64,000 nt of DNA from Physcomitrium patens (Eukaryota; Streptophyta; Bryopsida; Funariales; Funariaceae), in the NCBI RefSeq assembly GCF_000002425.4, contig NC_037260.1, positions 10,961,414-11,025,413 of the forward strand, in the 5' to 3' direction. This document shows positions 12,121 through 24,067 of this stretch, piece after piece. Position 1 is the first letter of the stretch. Every line of letters starts with the position of its first letter. The notes below the pieces were generated by a model, which saw only the letters and a list, made by a program, of their open reading frames with translations, was not told where the DNA came from and did not search any database. The translations under genes and the position numbers were made by a program.

Positions 12121-14202
12121 ATAGGAATTTTATCAAGAATTGCACCACTTTAGGTAGTTCATGCAATTATACCAAATAAATAACTAAAAATTATTCTTAT
12201 ATATAATTTGGATGATACTAAATAAAATTTTTGAAGATTCATCAATCAAATATAATTTTTTTATTCTACATTAATTTTTTAATTATTACTTTCAATCATC
12301 TCAAGTTAGTATTATTAAAGCTTTATAAATAAAATTTATTTATTTAAATTTTATTTATTACTAGAATAAAAAGATCTTATATTAAATAATTTTAATAAAT
12401 ATTTTTGATAGAATTTTGATTTATACATAAAAAATATGATATAATTTATAAAATAATCAACAAAGTTTAAATTCTATTGGATAAAAATCAATTTGTATGA
12501 ATATATGCATTAAAATTTTGATAATTAGAATTGTTTAATTTAAAAAAAATGTTCTATTCATTATTTGATTTTTTTATACATTATAATATGATGTAAAGAA
12601 ATTAGTGTTTAATTTGGTTGATTCTTAAATTTATATTCAAATTATTGATTATACTATTAAAAATAATTAGATTTTTAAATTTTAATAAAAAAAGTCGAAT
12701 ATTTTTTCTTTAATGTTTTATATTTTTCTTCTAAATATGTCTATTAATTTAGATATACAATATATAATGAAAGATATTCAAATAAAAAATATGTAATTTA
12801 AAGTTTTTACAACATAAAAAAAAATTTTAATGCTAAGTAGGAAGAGATTGTTTGTATTGTAAAAAATCAAAACATATTTTTTAATATTGGCCTAAATACA
12901 AACAAAACTACAAAGTAAGAAGTACAACTTTAAAAAAAATAACATGTAAAATAAATCTAATAATTTGAGAGATTGTAAGGCTGGATTCTTGTACTAAATC
13001 CTCTTATAAAGGTCTTATTTTATTTTTAAAAAACAAATAATTATTATTTAGCTTTAGATTTAATATATTAATTTTATATTTATTTTATTAGATTTTTTCT
13101 TTTTACTTGTTTTATGATAAAATAGTACTGAATGTCATAAAAAATTTACTAAAATAAATTTAAATATATATATATAGAAATTATATCTAAATAATATTTT
13201 ATTTAATAATATATTATTACTAAAATCCTATTAATATAAAATATTATAAAATATCATAAAAAATATGGTTTCATTTTTATCTGATAAAATTTCTAATTGA
13301 TGTAATTATTTTAAAATTATTCTATTAATATTAGGTTATTTTTAAAATTATTTAATCTTATCATTTTTGCACCAACAAGTTGTGAAGGTAAAATTCACCT
13401 TTCAATCTAAATTAAAAGATGAACTTTATTAAGAATTTCTTATAATTGGTGGAATAAAGTGAAGAATAAAAATATCAAGAACAAAAGAAGAATAAATACA
13501 AAATAAGTGAAATGAGTGAAATAAAGTAATTACATACTTTAAAACTTGGTCATAATTTGCTCATTGAGTTTTTATTAATGAAAAAATAAAAAAAAATAGT
13601 ATATTTTTAAATTTTTTTTATCTTTTAAATGACATAAAAAATATAAATCCAAATTATTATAAATTAGTTATAAAAGTTTAAAAATAGTAAGTAGATAATT
13701 AATAAGCTAAGTAAATATATTTTATCTCAAGAATAACTTGCATATTAATCAAGGATTTGAGTCTCACTAAGGTTTACATATAATATATATAGGTCTTCTA
13801 GAGAGGTCCCAAGGCCTTTGTCTTATCCTTCTGACTATATCCTCAATGCTACAATTCATTTGGAACTTATGCACCTCCCATTCTACAAAAACTTTACTAG
13901 TTGGTAGTCCTCATATTTTCTATTAGCAAGTTTAATTCTTTTATATTTTTTACTTTACCATGGTGTTGAAAAACATCTACTTAATAAAAGAATGATATTT
14001 GGCCTTCAAATCTTGCTCAATTTTTTCATAATATCTCCCAAGGTGGTAAAACTTAATTTTATCAAAATCTTATAAATTTCTCTAAAAATTCTTAAAATAT
14101 TATAAATAAATTATAAATGCATATATTTTTTATAAATCTAATATTAATCTATGACTATATTTTTTTATCTTGTTGATTTTTTATAATAATAAAATTAATT
14201 TA

Positions 14203-14244
<42 letters not shown>

Positions 14245-15880
14245 CTACATAAATAACTAAATAGACATGAAGTTCTTTTTTATGCTTCTTTTAACTACTA
14301 ACTAATAGTAATAGGTTTTCTTTTCTAATTAATAGATATAGATAGAGGGCCAATATAGAAATTGATCTAAATAACTAACCATTAATATTTAATAATAGGT
14401 AAAAATACTTAACCAACTAAAATATTCTTCTCTTGGACTTACTAAAATTTTATTTTTGTAAATTTTTATTATAAGACCTTTATAACTTGTAAATACTTTT
14501 AAATTCTAATAAATATCTAAACAGTTAAAAAAAAAATCCTAATATTTTTATAATTTAATGGCTTAAAACCATATTTTTAATCAATTCACTTATTAAGATT
14601 GATTGGTGGGATTCACACGTAACAACCATCTAAGACTATTTATAAAAATAGGGAGAACCTAACTCTTATCATTGACATCATGTATATAAAAAGAAGTTAT
14701 CAAATTAGATACTACTAAAAATATTAGATTGAAATCTTAATGTTCATTTAAATAGTGATATTTCTTTTTCAAATAAATTATATTATATATTTTATTATTA
14801 AATTTTGGAAATTATAAATATTACATCTCTAAATGATATTTCTATATTCCAATTAATATTTGCAATGATTGTTGGAAGGGAGGGGGTGTAAATTAATCCT
14901 TTTTATGGTCATCAAGAGAAAATGCCCCAATTTAGATCTCTGATGGTAGAATCCTTATAAAAAAATTTGGTGTACCAAAGCTATGCCTCATAACTTGTCA
15001 CAATTTTAGGCATCAACATCTTGGTACATAAGCCATCTTTTTATCCATACTTGGTAGATTGAATTTCTCCAAAATCAACATCTACTTGTACTCTCATATT
15101 GCATAGCTACTCTTCATCTTTATCACCTATTATTTTATCATGCACCTTGGCTAAACTTTTATTCGTCATTGATGTTCTCATAATAGCTACAACTATAGCA
15201 ACTAAGGCCCAACTCTCACTTCTATTGCAACAAAGGTTTTTTGTGGACTCTTCTTCTTGCACTAGTTCGTGCTCTTTTTAGAAAGAAGGTTTCTACCTTC
15301 TTGCTAAAGTATGTCATTCACAATGTGGCAACAAGGGACATAGAGGTGAAGTTGGTCATTTGAACAAAGATTTTTTTATTTTTTTATTTTGTATATATAT
15401 ATATATAGTTAGTGGCAACAAGGAGGATATTATATATATCTTTAGATAGAAGTTTTTTAAGTAATGAGTTTAAAAAAAACTATCTAATTTTATTAATGTG
15501 TTTTCTAAATAAAATTGAGAATACTTGACATATTCAAAACCTTCTTACCAGCCTCATCAATAATATTAACTTAATCCTCATTACAAAAAAAATATTCTGC
15601 AACTTATTATAAAACTTTAAAGCTAGATAATAATCTGATTTTTTTTTGAGATGCGAACATTCAAAGTGATCCAGTAACCACTCTCAATCACCCCATGGCT
15701 AGCTTTGGGATGATGATGATGTAAAGGTACATACGTCCTTTTAACAAAAAAAATCGTTTTAAAATCCATTACTAATTAAACTTTTTTTTTAAACAAAAAT
15801 ATATACTGAAGAGTCAACCTACCTAGTACTTCAAAGTGATAATAAAGAGAAAAGAGATAAAGAGAAAACTGCATTTAAAC
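12121..15880. other. AT-rich repeat field before the first gene island
   Basis: Very low GC, with an (AT)n run at 14206-14241 and many short poly-A/T stretches. No protein domain was recognised. A 60-codon frame at 15099-15281 is Ser/Leu-rich and resembles nothing I know. Confidence 0.5.
14206..14241. repeat. (AT)n microsatellite
   Basis: Alternating AT run of about 36 bp. Confidence 0.95.
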
Positions 15881-16002
15881 TTCTACAGTTTTTAGACACA
15901 AAGAATTCCAAAACCAAAATGAGCTGATTCAAAAAGAGAGACAGCGTCTGTTTTGCTCAGAATATCTGCCCGAGAGCGGGGGCAGGAGCTGCCCGGGAGG
16001 AA

Positions 16003-16010
16003 TTAGGGTT
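16003..16010 (+). promoter_or_regulatory. Telo-box-like motif in RPS5 leader
   Basis: TTAGGGTT, 117 bases before the RPS5 ATG. Telo-boxes (AAACCCTAA) are known promoter/leader elements of plant ribosomal-protein genes. Two more occur in the introns of the same gene at 16256-16265 and 16772-16780. Confidence 0.5.
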
Positions 16011-16126
16011 GGGGGAGTCGGGAGGTGCAAGAAGGCCACGGAGCTGCATAGTAGCCCTCTTTTCCAAGCGCCATCGGTCGAGCCCCCTCGCCTAGACCAC
16101 TCCCACGCTCCTCTGCCGCGCCAACC

Positions 16127-17245
<1,119 letters not shown>

Positions 17246-18432
17246 GCTAGTATCAGGATGGTGGTTGCTTATAAAAGTAGTGTTTCATTACACAACGGTG
17301 TCTATAAATTTTTGGTGGTTTGATTTGACTACTCATATTTTGATTATTCAAGTTGTGGTTCGCCACATATGTTTCCTCCAGATATTTTTGTTTTATAAGG
17401 TGTTGTGCAGATTTGGGGCATCATCTGTGGCAATTTAAGTAATATTTGCTTGGTTTGTCTTGACCTGCAATGTGTATGTACCGTTTAAATTTGGTCATTG
17501 TGGACTGGAGCTGAAATACAATCCAGTGTAGGAATTCCGAATTCACTAGTTTAATTTTTTTCTTTACGAGTGGTTTTGCGAATGTATTTTTCCTGCGATT
17601 GTCTGCCTCATTTTTAAATCATGTTCCCTCATGCCATGTTTTTCTTTTCTCGTTTTTGATGTTGATCTTTCCACTTACATTTTCTAGCTATGGCACGCAT
17701 GAAAATAGCGTAAAAAGTATCTTCAATGTATGACAAATCGCTGCTTGATCATGATAGTTCCATATTATACAGAGCGCTTTACGTGCGCTGTTATCCGTGC
17801 AACCACAACAGCCCGGAAAGACAAAACCAGGGTGACACGCTCATATCCCACTTACCGACCGAATTTAAGGGGTGAAAGGTATTTTACACGTTTACACCCT
17901 TGCGTGAGTATTTCCATGTGCAATTTTCTCGTCAAGTGCAACTGACAAGTAAGCTTGGACGCTAATACTGGCGGGAAGTATTGCTAATCTACACCCACCT
18001 ACCAACAGTGAATTATTGTTCTGGTTTCAAATATTCAAATAGCTTTTAGTAGTGAGCTGCACACGCTTATTTTCATAATACCATTCGGTTGCGCATTGAA
18101 TGTATATACTTTCTGCGGGTTCGTCAGTATAACATGAACCAATTGCTCCTACTCATCCCGGAAACAAAATTGGGCTAACTGTAAAGGTTACAAGAGATTC
18201 TTACTTTTTAAAATCATAACAGAGTGACAAGTTAATTTTGACGTTGATTGCATGGAATAGCATGCCAGAAAGTTTTTACTCCATTCTAAAGTACGATCAA
18301 GATTGTTCAGATTGAATATTGCCAGGAATTTGCAAGTTTCAGGCCATTGCTCAAATGATCAAAAACATGGGAGACTGATCCTGTAACTCCGGTTATGTAT
18401 AAGTCATACAAAGCCCAAAAATATCTGAATAA
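17246..18432. other. RPS5 3' region and convergent intergenic space
   Basis: About 1.2 kb between two convergent genes. GC is intermediate. It should contain both 3' UTRs (AATAAA-like signals are not clear). No further gene was seen. Confidence 0.5.
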
Positions 18433-20689
18433 TCAGAGACGACCTCCAATTTCACGGAATACTTCATCACCGCGCTCTTCTTCTCCATTTGCGTCGTCGT
18501 CATCGTCCTCCTCTTCCTCTTCCTCTTCATCTAATTCGTCCTCTTCATCTCCATCTTCCATGCGACGCGGAGCGCTCAGAACCACGTTTTGACCTTTAGA
18601 ATCGTCAAGGTCTTTCTGCAACCGAGCCATATTTGCTTCCCGCCGTTTGGCCTCGACTTGAGCTTTTTCAGCTTTCCGCTTCTCGAGATCAGGCCTAAGT
18701 AGGAAAGCAAAGTTGGAGTTCAAAACAAGGGAAAAAAGGAAAAAAGGAAAATCTGCACGAAAGGTAATAAAATGAACAAACATCCTGCACTAGACAAATG
18801 GACTTTTTCTAGTGCCTCATGAGAAAGATTTCCTTGAGCTATTCACATGAAGTTTAAGTGTTCCTTCTTAAAACTTGTACTGTCAACCCTTCTTGCCATC
18901 TGAAGTTGGTGTCCTGTGTACACTCTGCTGGTGAGGAACTTCCTCGTATCCCAGTAGATAGCAGAACTTTCAGTAACGACACTGAATGCAATAGCAACCG
19001 ACCCATCAAGATTAGAACAAACATTGTAACCAGCTTGGTACACGTACCTGTAAGACTCCATGTACTCATCAGCACACTTGTCCACTTGGTGGAAGAAATC
19101 CTCGATACCTTCCCCTGTCACAGCTGAAACTCCGGCATTGCTAAGATTTTTGTAAAACTCATCAAGAACCAAGCAAAGACTGCGGCTCAGACTCGAGGAA
19201 TAAGACGAATCGCCCTCCACAGCAGCTTGAAAAGCCTCAAAGTCATCCATCCACTGCAGTAGACAAGCGCACAAATATTCAAGCAGCATTTTGAATGCCA
19301 TTATCGAGGAACAGCTGTAAAAGTGATCCCGACCAAACTATAAACATGCACAACAAAATTTTATGAGGGCATCGAATTACGATTAGAGTACAGCAACATT
19401 GAAGTCCTCGTAATGTCCTATATATTTATCTGGTTCAGGGTTAATTTGTACCTCTACGGCAAACTGATGTTTCACAACATCAACCTTGTTGAACGCCAAA
19501 AGTAGTGGAAGCCGTGTCTTATACAGTATACCACATGCGTAAAGCATGTTACTCATAAAAGTCACCGGGTTCACGGATCGTGGTGTGTCAACGACGTAAG
19601 TTACAACTGTTGGGAAACAAGATGCGAAAGCTTCAATAACTATCGCACCAGAGGCCGACCACGTGAAAATTTCGATCTGTCCAGGGGTATCCACAAGTAC
19701 ATAATCTAGATCGGCCGCCCGTGCCTCTACCAATCCCACAACCTGGCACCCCAAACGCTTGTCAATATCATCCTCATTGTTTTCAGACATCATTGAGGGC
19801 AAATTCTGCCAAAGACAAAATTACAAGCACCAAACAACACAGTTTCGAGCCACAAGAAGATATCCGAAATGAGTCGAACAATTTACCTCATCGAACTTAG
19901 TGGCAAATAGATTGAGAGATGTCAGGATTCCCCCATTGGGACCCAAGTGGTATTCCTTCATCACATTCTTATAGTTTATAGTATCACGGATATCAATACA
20001 AGAAGATATCCTTAATGAGTCGAACAATTTACCTCATCGAACTTAGTGGCAAATAGATTGAGAGATGTCAGGATTCCCCCATTGGGACCCAAGTGGTATT
20101 CCTTCATCACATTCTTATAGTTTACAGTATCACGGATATCAATGTTTGCACTGAAAGGTAGAGACATCACTGCAGGGTCAAGGTTCAATACGTAGCCTCT
20201 GCTTTTGGAGGTTGATAGATGTGATACCAGCCGCTGCATCAAAGTCGTCTTTCCACTACCTACATACCCGGTTGCAAACTCAAATCAATAGTCATTTCTG
20301 AGCTCACAATAAGTAATTGTGGCAGGTCTAGGAATTGGGCGTTTCTTTGGCGAGCACGAGAGAAGACTCCAAACCAGGGCTGGGGCTTTGAAGGAACATG
20401 TTGCAAAAGTGGGCACAAGGAGTACACTACTGCCTCTTCCATGAGGCAAAATCATATATCAACACACAAGCTCATGCAGCGAGTATCTTTTGAAAACAAA
20501 GAGACTGACGCCCAACTATTCAAAACAAAGAACTTCAGTGAAGAGCGCACCTGCCATCCCGATGACAATGATCACAACCGGCTTTTTGTGCACCATATTA
20601 CCGGGGGCTGAGCTAGCACTACTACTGGATGCCTCTTCAGAATCGTCAGCTGCTTTGCCTTGTAACTTCCCTTCTGCAGTATCGTCCAT
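18433..20689 (-). CDS. GPN1: GPN-loop GTPase 1 (XAB1/QQT2 family)
   Basis: GPN1 proteins are GTPases that assemble and import RNA polymerase II; plant homologues (QQT2) are essential in embryos. Exons on the minus strand: 20689-20551, 20259-20033, 19742-19452, 19253-19048 and 18694-18433, all GT-AG and in phase, giving 374 residues. G1 P-loop GMAGSGKTT spans exons 1 and 2. The GPN motif ([20 protein letters not shown]) lies at about residues 102-121, G3 is DTPGQIE and G4 is FNKVD. FTWSASG and [14 protein letters not shown] are family-typical. The C terminus is a charged helix ([19 protein letters not shown]) followed by a long Glu/Asp run. The first ATG used is 20689; an in-frame ATG 27 bases upstream (20716) would add nine residues. 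Between exons 2 and 3 lies a second, 146-bp copy of the GPN-coding sequence (19852-19997), which must be spliced out as intron for the protein to be made. Confidence 0.93.
19852..19997 (-). repeat. 146-bp tandem duplicate of GPN1 exon 2 end, copy 1
   Basis: Near-identical to 19998-20143; I see only three differences (two adjacent bases near the 5' end of the plus strand and one T/C). It contains a second copy of the GPN-loop coding sequence and its GT donor (19886-19885). It directly abuts copy 2 and lies inside the intron used by the intact reading. Confidence 0.95.
19998..20143 (-). repeat. 146-bp tandem duplicate of GPN1 exon 2 end, copy 2 (the coding copy)
   Basis: This copy is continuous with the rest of exon 2 (P-loop side). 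Its donor at 20032-20031 joins in frame to the acceptor before 19742. Reading through the donor instead runs into TAA eight codons on (FDEVNCSTH then stop). Confidence 0.93.
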
Positions 20690-20747
20690 TCTAAATCCCT
20701 GCAAGGACACGCTCAATACGTCTCAAAGACCCAACCAGGAAGACCGC

Positions 20748-20968
20748 GCCGACTAACCATTCCCACTAACAGCACTACCGTTGTCCTACGACAGACATAA
20801 TCACGGCAATCGATACTTCTATCAAAACACGATTCCGCAAGCACCGATCAATGTCATCGACAACAGCAAACCCTAAACCTCAACCAGCCAAAACCCCTCC
20901 ATCCCAACAGTCATTCAAAGCTCCAACCTGGCCGACTAACCGTTCCCACTGGCAGCACTAGCGTTGCC
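20748..20968. repeat. Short direct repeat upstream of GPN1
   Basis: GCCGACTAACCATTCCCACT... at 20748-20785 recurs as GCCGACTAACCGTTCCCACT... at 20931-20968, about 38 bp each with few mismatches and 183 bp apart. It lies in the likely leader/promoter of GPN1. A telo-box-like AAACCCTAAA lies between them at 20868-20877. Confidence 0.7.
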
Positions 20969-20969
20969 C

Positions 20970-23900
20970 AATCACCACAAAATCCCCATAAAAGACGAAC
21001 CCAACTGACGTGAATCAAAACTGCACCTGCGAAACAAAGGATGCAAAATTTGATGTTCTGAGCGATTACGTTTTCGTGAGACAATTGCCAGTCTTCGCTT
21101 CCGTGCCAGAAATAGTAAAAGCGACGCTCGAGATTATTGTCTTTAAGTACGCTATGAATTCGTGTAACTAGACAGATCGAGCTTCTCGATTCATGAAGGC
21201 GAAGTGAGAATCATGAAACCTCGTCAGTCAGGCCAACTGAACTGCCCTTCAAGCAATGAGAAGATAGTTAGGGTTCTGAAGATCACGGTTATGAGACCAC
21301 CGTCTGCATCCCTGTGACCGTGAACGCGGTAGTAGGATTAAGTAACGAGCTAAGTAAGATGGACACCATGCCTCGAGTTGGGGTAAGAATGTAACATTTT
21401 ATAATGTTCGGTAGTCTTAATTGGCATAAACATATCACAACTACAATTTTTATTTTAAAAAATTCAAACTTGGAGGTTCTATTGAACTTAGATGCAAAGT
21501 TTTAAATAAAGAAATAGGATTGTAGGTATACACATAAATCACATATACAATAATAAGTGGAGATTTCCATATCTTACAGATGTATTTTTTTTTCATTCAT
21601 AAAAAATATTAATAATGATATGATATGATATTAGAATATCAAAAGATATATTTTGGAAGCGTGTATGTTTATATATATATATATATGTATATAATTTTAA
21701 AATATAATTAACATAATGAATATTTAATCTTACAAAATTGATGAAAAAAAAAAAAAAAAAAAAACATATACTTTACACTTGTCATAGTTTCAAAGATAAA
21801 TGCATATATTTTTTTCAAGTAGATTCCACTAATTGTAGAAGATCTTTAATAAGAGATCTTGCATACTGATAAATAAACTTACCAATTAAGGTAAAATATT
21901 ATTATTTTAAATTAATAAAAAAAATAAGATTACTAAGTTAATAAATTTTAATATTAACATAACAAAATAAGATGATTTGATCATTAGAGTGCCAATAAAA
22001 TCTATCAAAAAAAATGCTATTTAAGAAATGTAATGATTAAATCTTCTTATAAATACAAAAATATAAAAAACATGGTTTAAAAGTAGTTTAGAAAATTTAA
22101 CTTCTGTAACATAGTCTTATGACATATCTTATTAGTACGTGAAATATAAACTTACTTCAAAAGTATATAACTTGTTATATATAAGTTTGGTAATAAAATA
22201 TCAAAATATATATTATTAATTTTTTTACAAATCACTGAATTAATTTACTAAAGCTGATCTGCGATATTTTAATCTGCTTGTAAAATTTTAAAATTTATTT
22301 CTTGTTTTTATATCATACCAAGTACTTTATGTTTGTTTTGATTTGTTTTGTGGCCTTTCACTTCTTTTCTTTGTATAAAGACTTTTACAACTTTGAGAAG
22401 AAAACATAATTTTGATGCAATAACACCTTATACACAAAATCTTTGTAAAATTCTACAAAGAGTATAAATATTTTAAATATTTTAAATTATTTTATTTAAA
22501 TACACGTCTTTATAACAAATGTAACAAACTTGTTTGTATCAATTCAGTGCCAATAAATTTAGAATATATTTATAATTTTTTTTTAGTTACTAATTTATTT
22601 TTTAAACACCTTAATTTCTTGAAGTCTCTTTCTAGTCCTATCTATATTTTTTAAATAAACACATGTAGATATTGGACTGTATGTCATCTAAATAAACAGT
22701 TAGAATATTCTACTAAGCTTGTGTAAACAATCTCATGAATAATGTTTATTAATTTATCAAAATAGGCAAACAACACCTAATTCTAAAAATTATGCAATTT
22801 ATTTTGTTTTGTAAGATTAATATGTTTTATTATCTCATATTTATATAAAATACATAAAATTTATAAATATTCTTTCTAAAAGATTTTGAACTTAAAACTT
22901 TGATTTGTGTTCTTTGCTTAAACAACAAACCACTTTTATTTCCCCCAATCCATCACAATTTTGCATTATAAAATATTTGTCATGCAAATAAACAAATCTT
23001 TATAACATTGGATTACTATAAATTTGGAGTTACAGCACAACAAAGTTTGCAGGCGTTGAGGATGTAAAATTGCATAATGTTGAAATTTGTCCAATTTATT
23101 CATCTCTATTTGCAATTAATCAACAACACTAACAAATCATCAAAAAAATACAAGAAAACAAAAGAAGAAAAAAATGGGTATAACGCATCGGTATAAACTC
23201 CACTGATGAGAACCGGACGCAACATGAGTCGAAACATGAGTCGAATTCACAACAAGTAGAGAAAAACAAAAACCAAGTCAAGTAATGTCAAAGTCCAAAA
23301 GAACAACAAGTAAAGTAAAAGTAAAAGTAAAAGGAAGTATTAGGACGGCCTTCATGGCCTGCATGCCCGTTGATTGTTCGTAGCGTCGAAGCGTCAACCC
23401 TAATTCTTGAATGGGAAGATGAATGCGGATTTATCCATGGATGAATTTATCTCCCGGAAGAGGCGGTTTACCACCGGGAGAGTCGGTAACCCAAGGGAGT
23501 CTGCCTTCAATTTGTAGCGATGACCAAGGGCTGGAGAAGAAACCGCGTTGGTAGGTGTTAAGCAGTCACTAAATGTGTGCAAAAACCCTGGAATCGTGCA
23601 TCGACCATGCGTGCGCATCTTCCGTCGTTTTTGTCCGCGAAGTGGATGCGCAGGAATCTTTGCATTACATTCCCAATGCTTCCCCGCATAGTGTCTCGAT
23701 GGCCGTGTGAATCATCTCTGTGGATAGGCTCCGACGACGATGGGCAAGCTCGATTTGGAGTTGAGTTGAATTGAGCTTTGTCGTCGCGTTTCGTGATTCC
23801 TGGCTTGGAAGCATCTGGTGCGGCGAATAATTATTTTTATTCTGTTTTGTTTTTGTTTTTGTTTTCTTGTTTTTTGAGGCAATCCTTGGACATGTCCTTG

Positions 23901-24060
23901 TTTTTGCGTGGTTAAGGGGTTGGAAGTGGTTTGTGGCAAGTAGAGAGACGAGCGATTCCGTGGAGTTAGGCGACGAGCATGTAGTTGAAGATTGTGGTAC
24001 GCTGGCATTCGGTGTATGTATAGCATTCTCGGCTGGTTAAGTTGAAACGGGAGGTGTACA
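20970..24060. other. Intergenic region between divergent GPN1 and phosphoserine phosphatase genes
   Basis: 20970-21380 is moderately GC-rich and looks like promoter or leader of GPN1. 21380-23150 is AT-rich with poly-A 21744-21764 and no domain. 23160-24060 is GC-richer again, probably the promoter and leader of the phosphatase gene. A 186-codon minus frame at 23712-24272 overlaps its first exon and looks like a shadow. Confidence 0.5.
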
Positions 24061-24067
24061 CGTGACC

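Noticed and set aside
19743..19802. In-frame ATG extension upstream of GPN1 exon 3
   Set aside because: It is intronic; the family sequence FDE-VVGLVEA is continuous only when the acceptor before 19742 is used.
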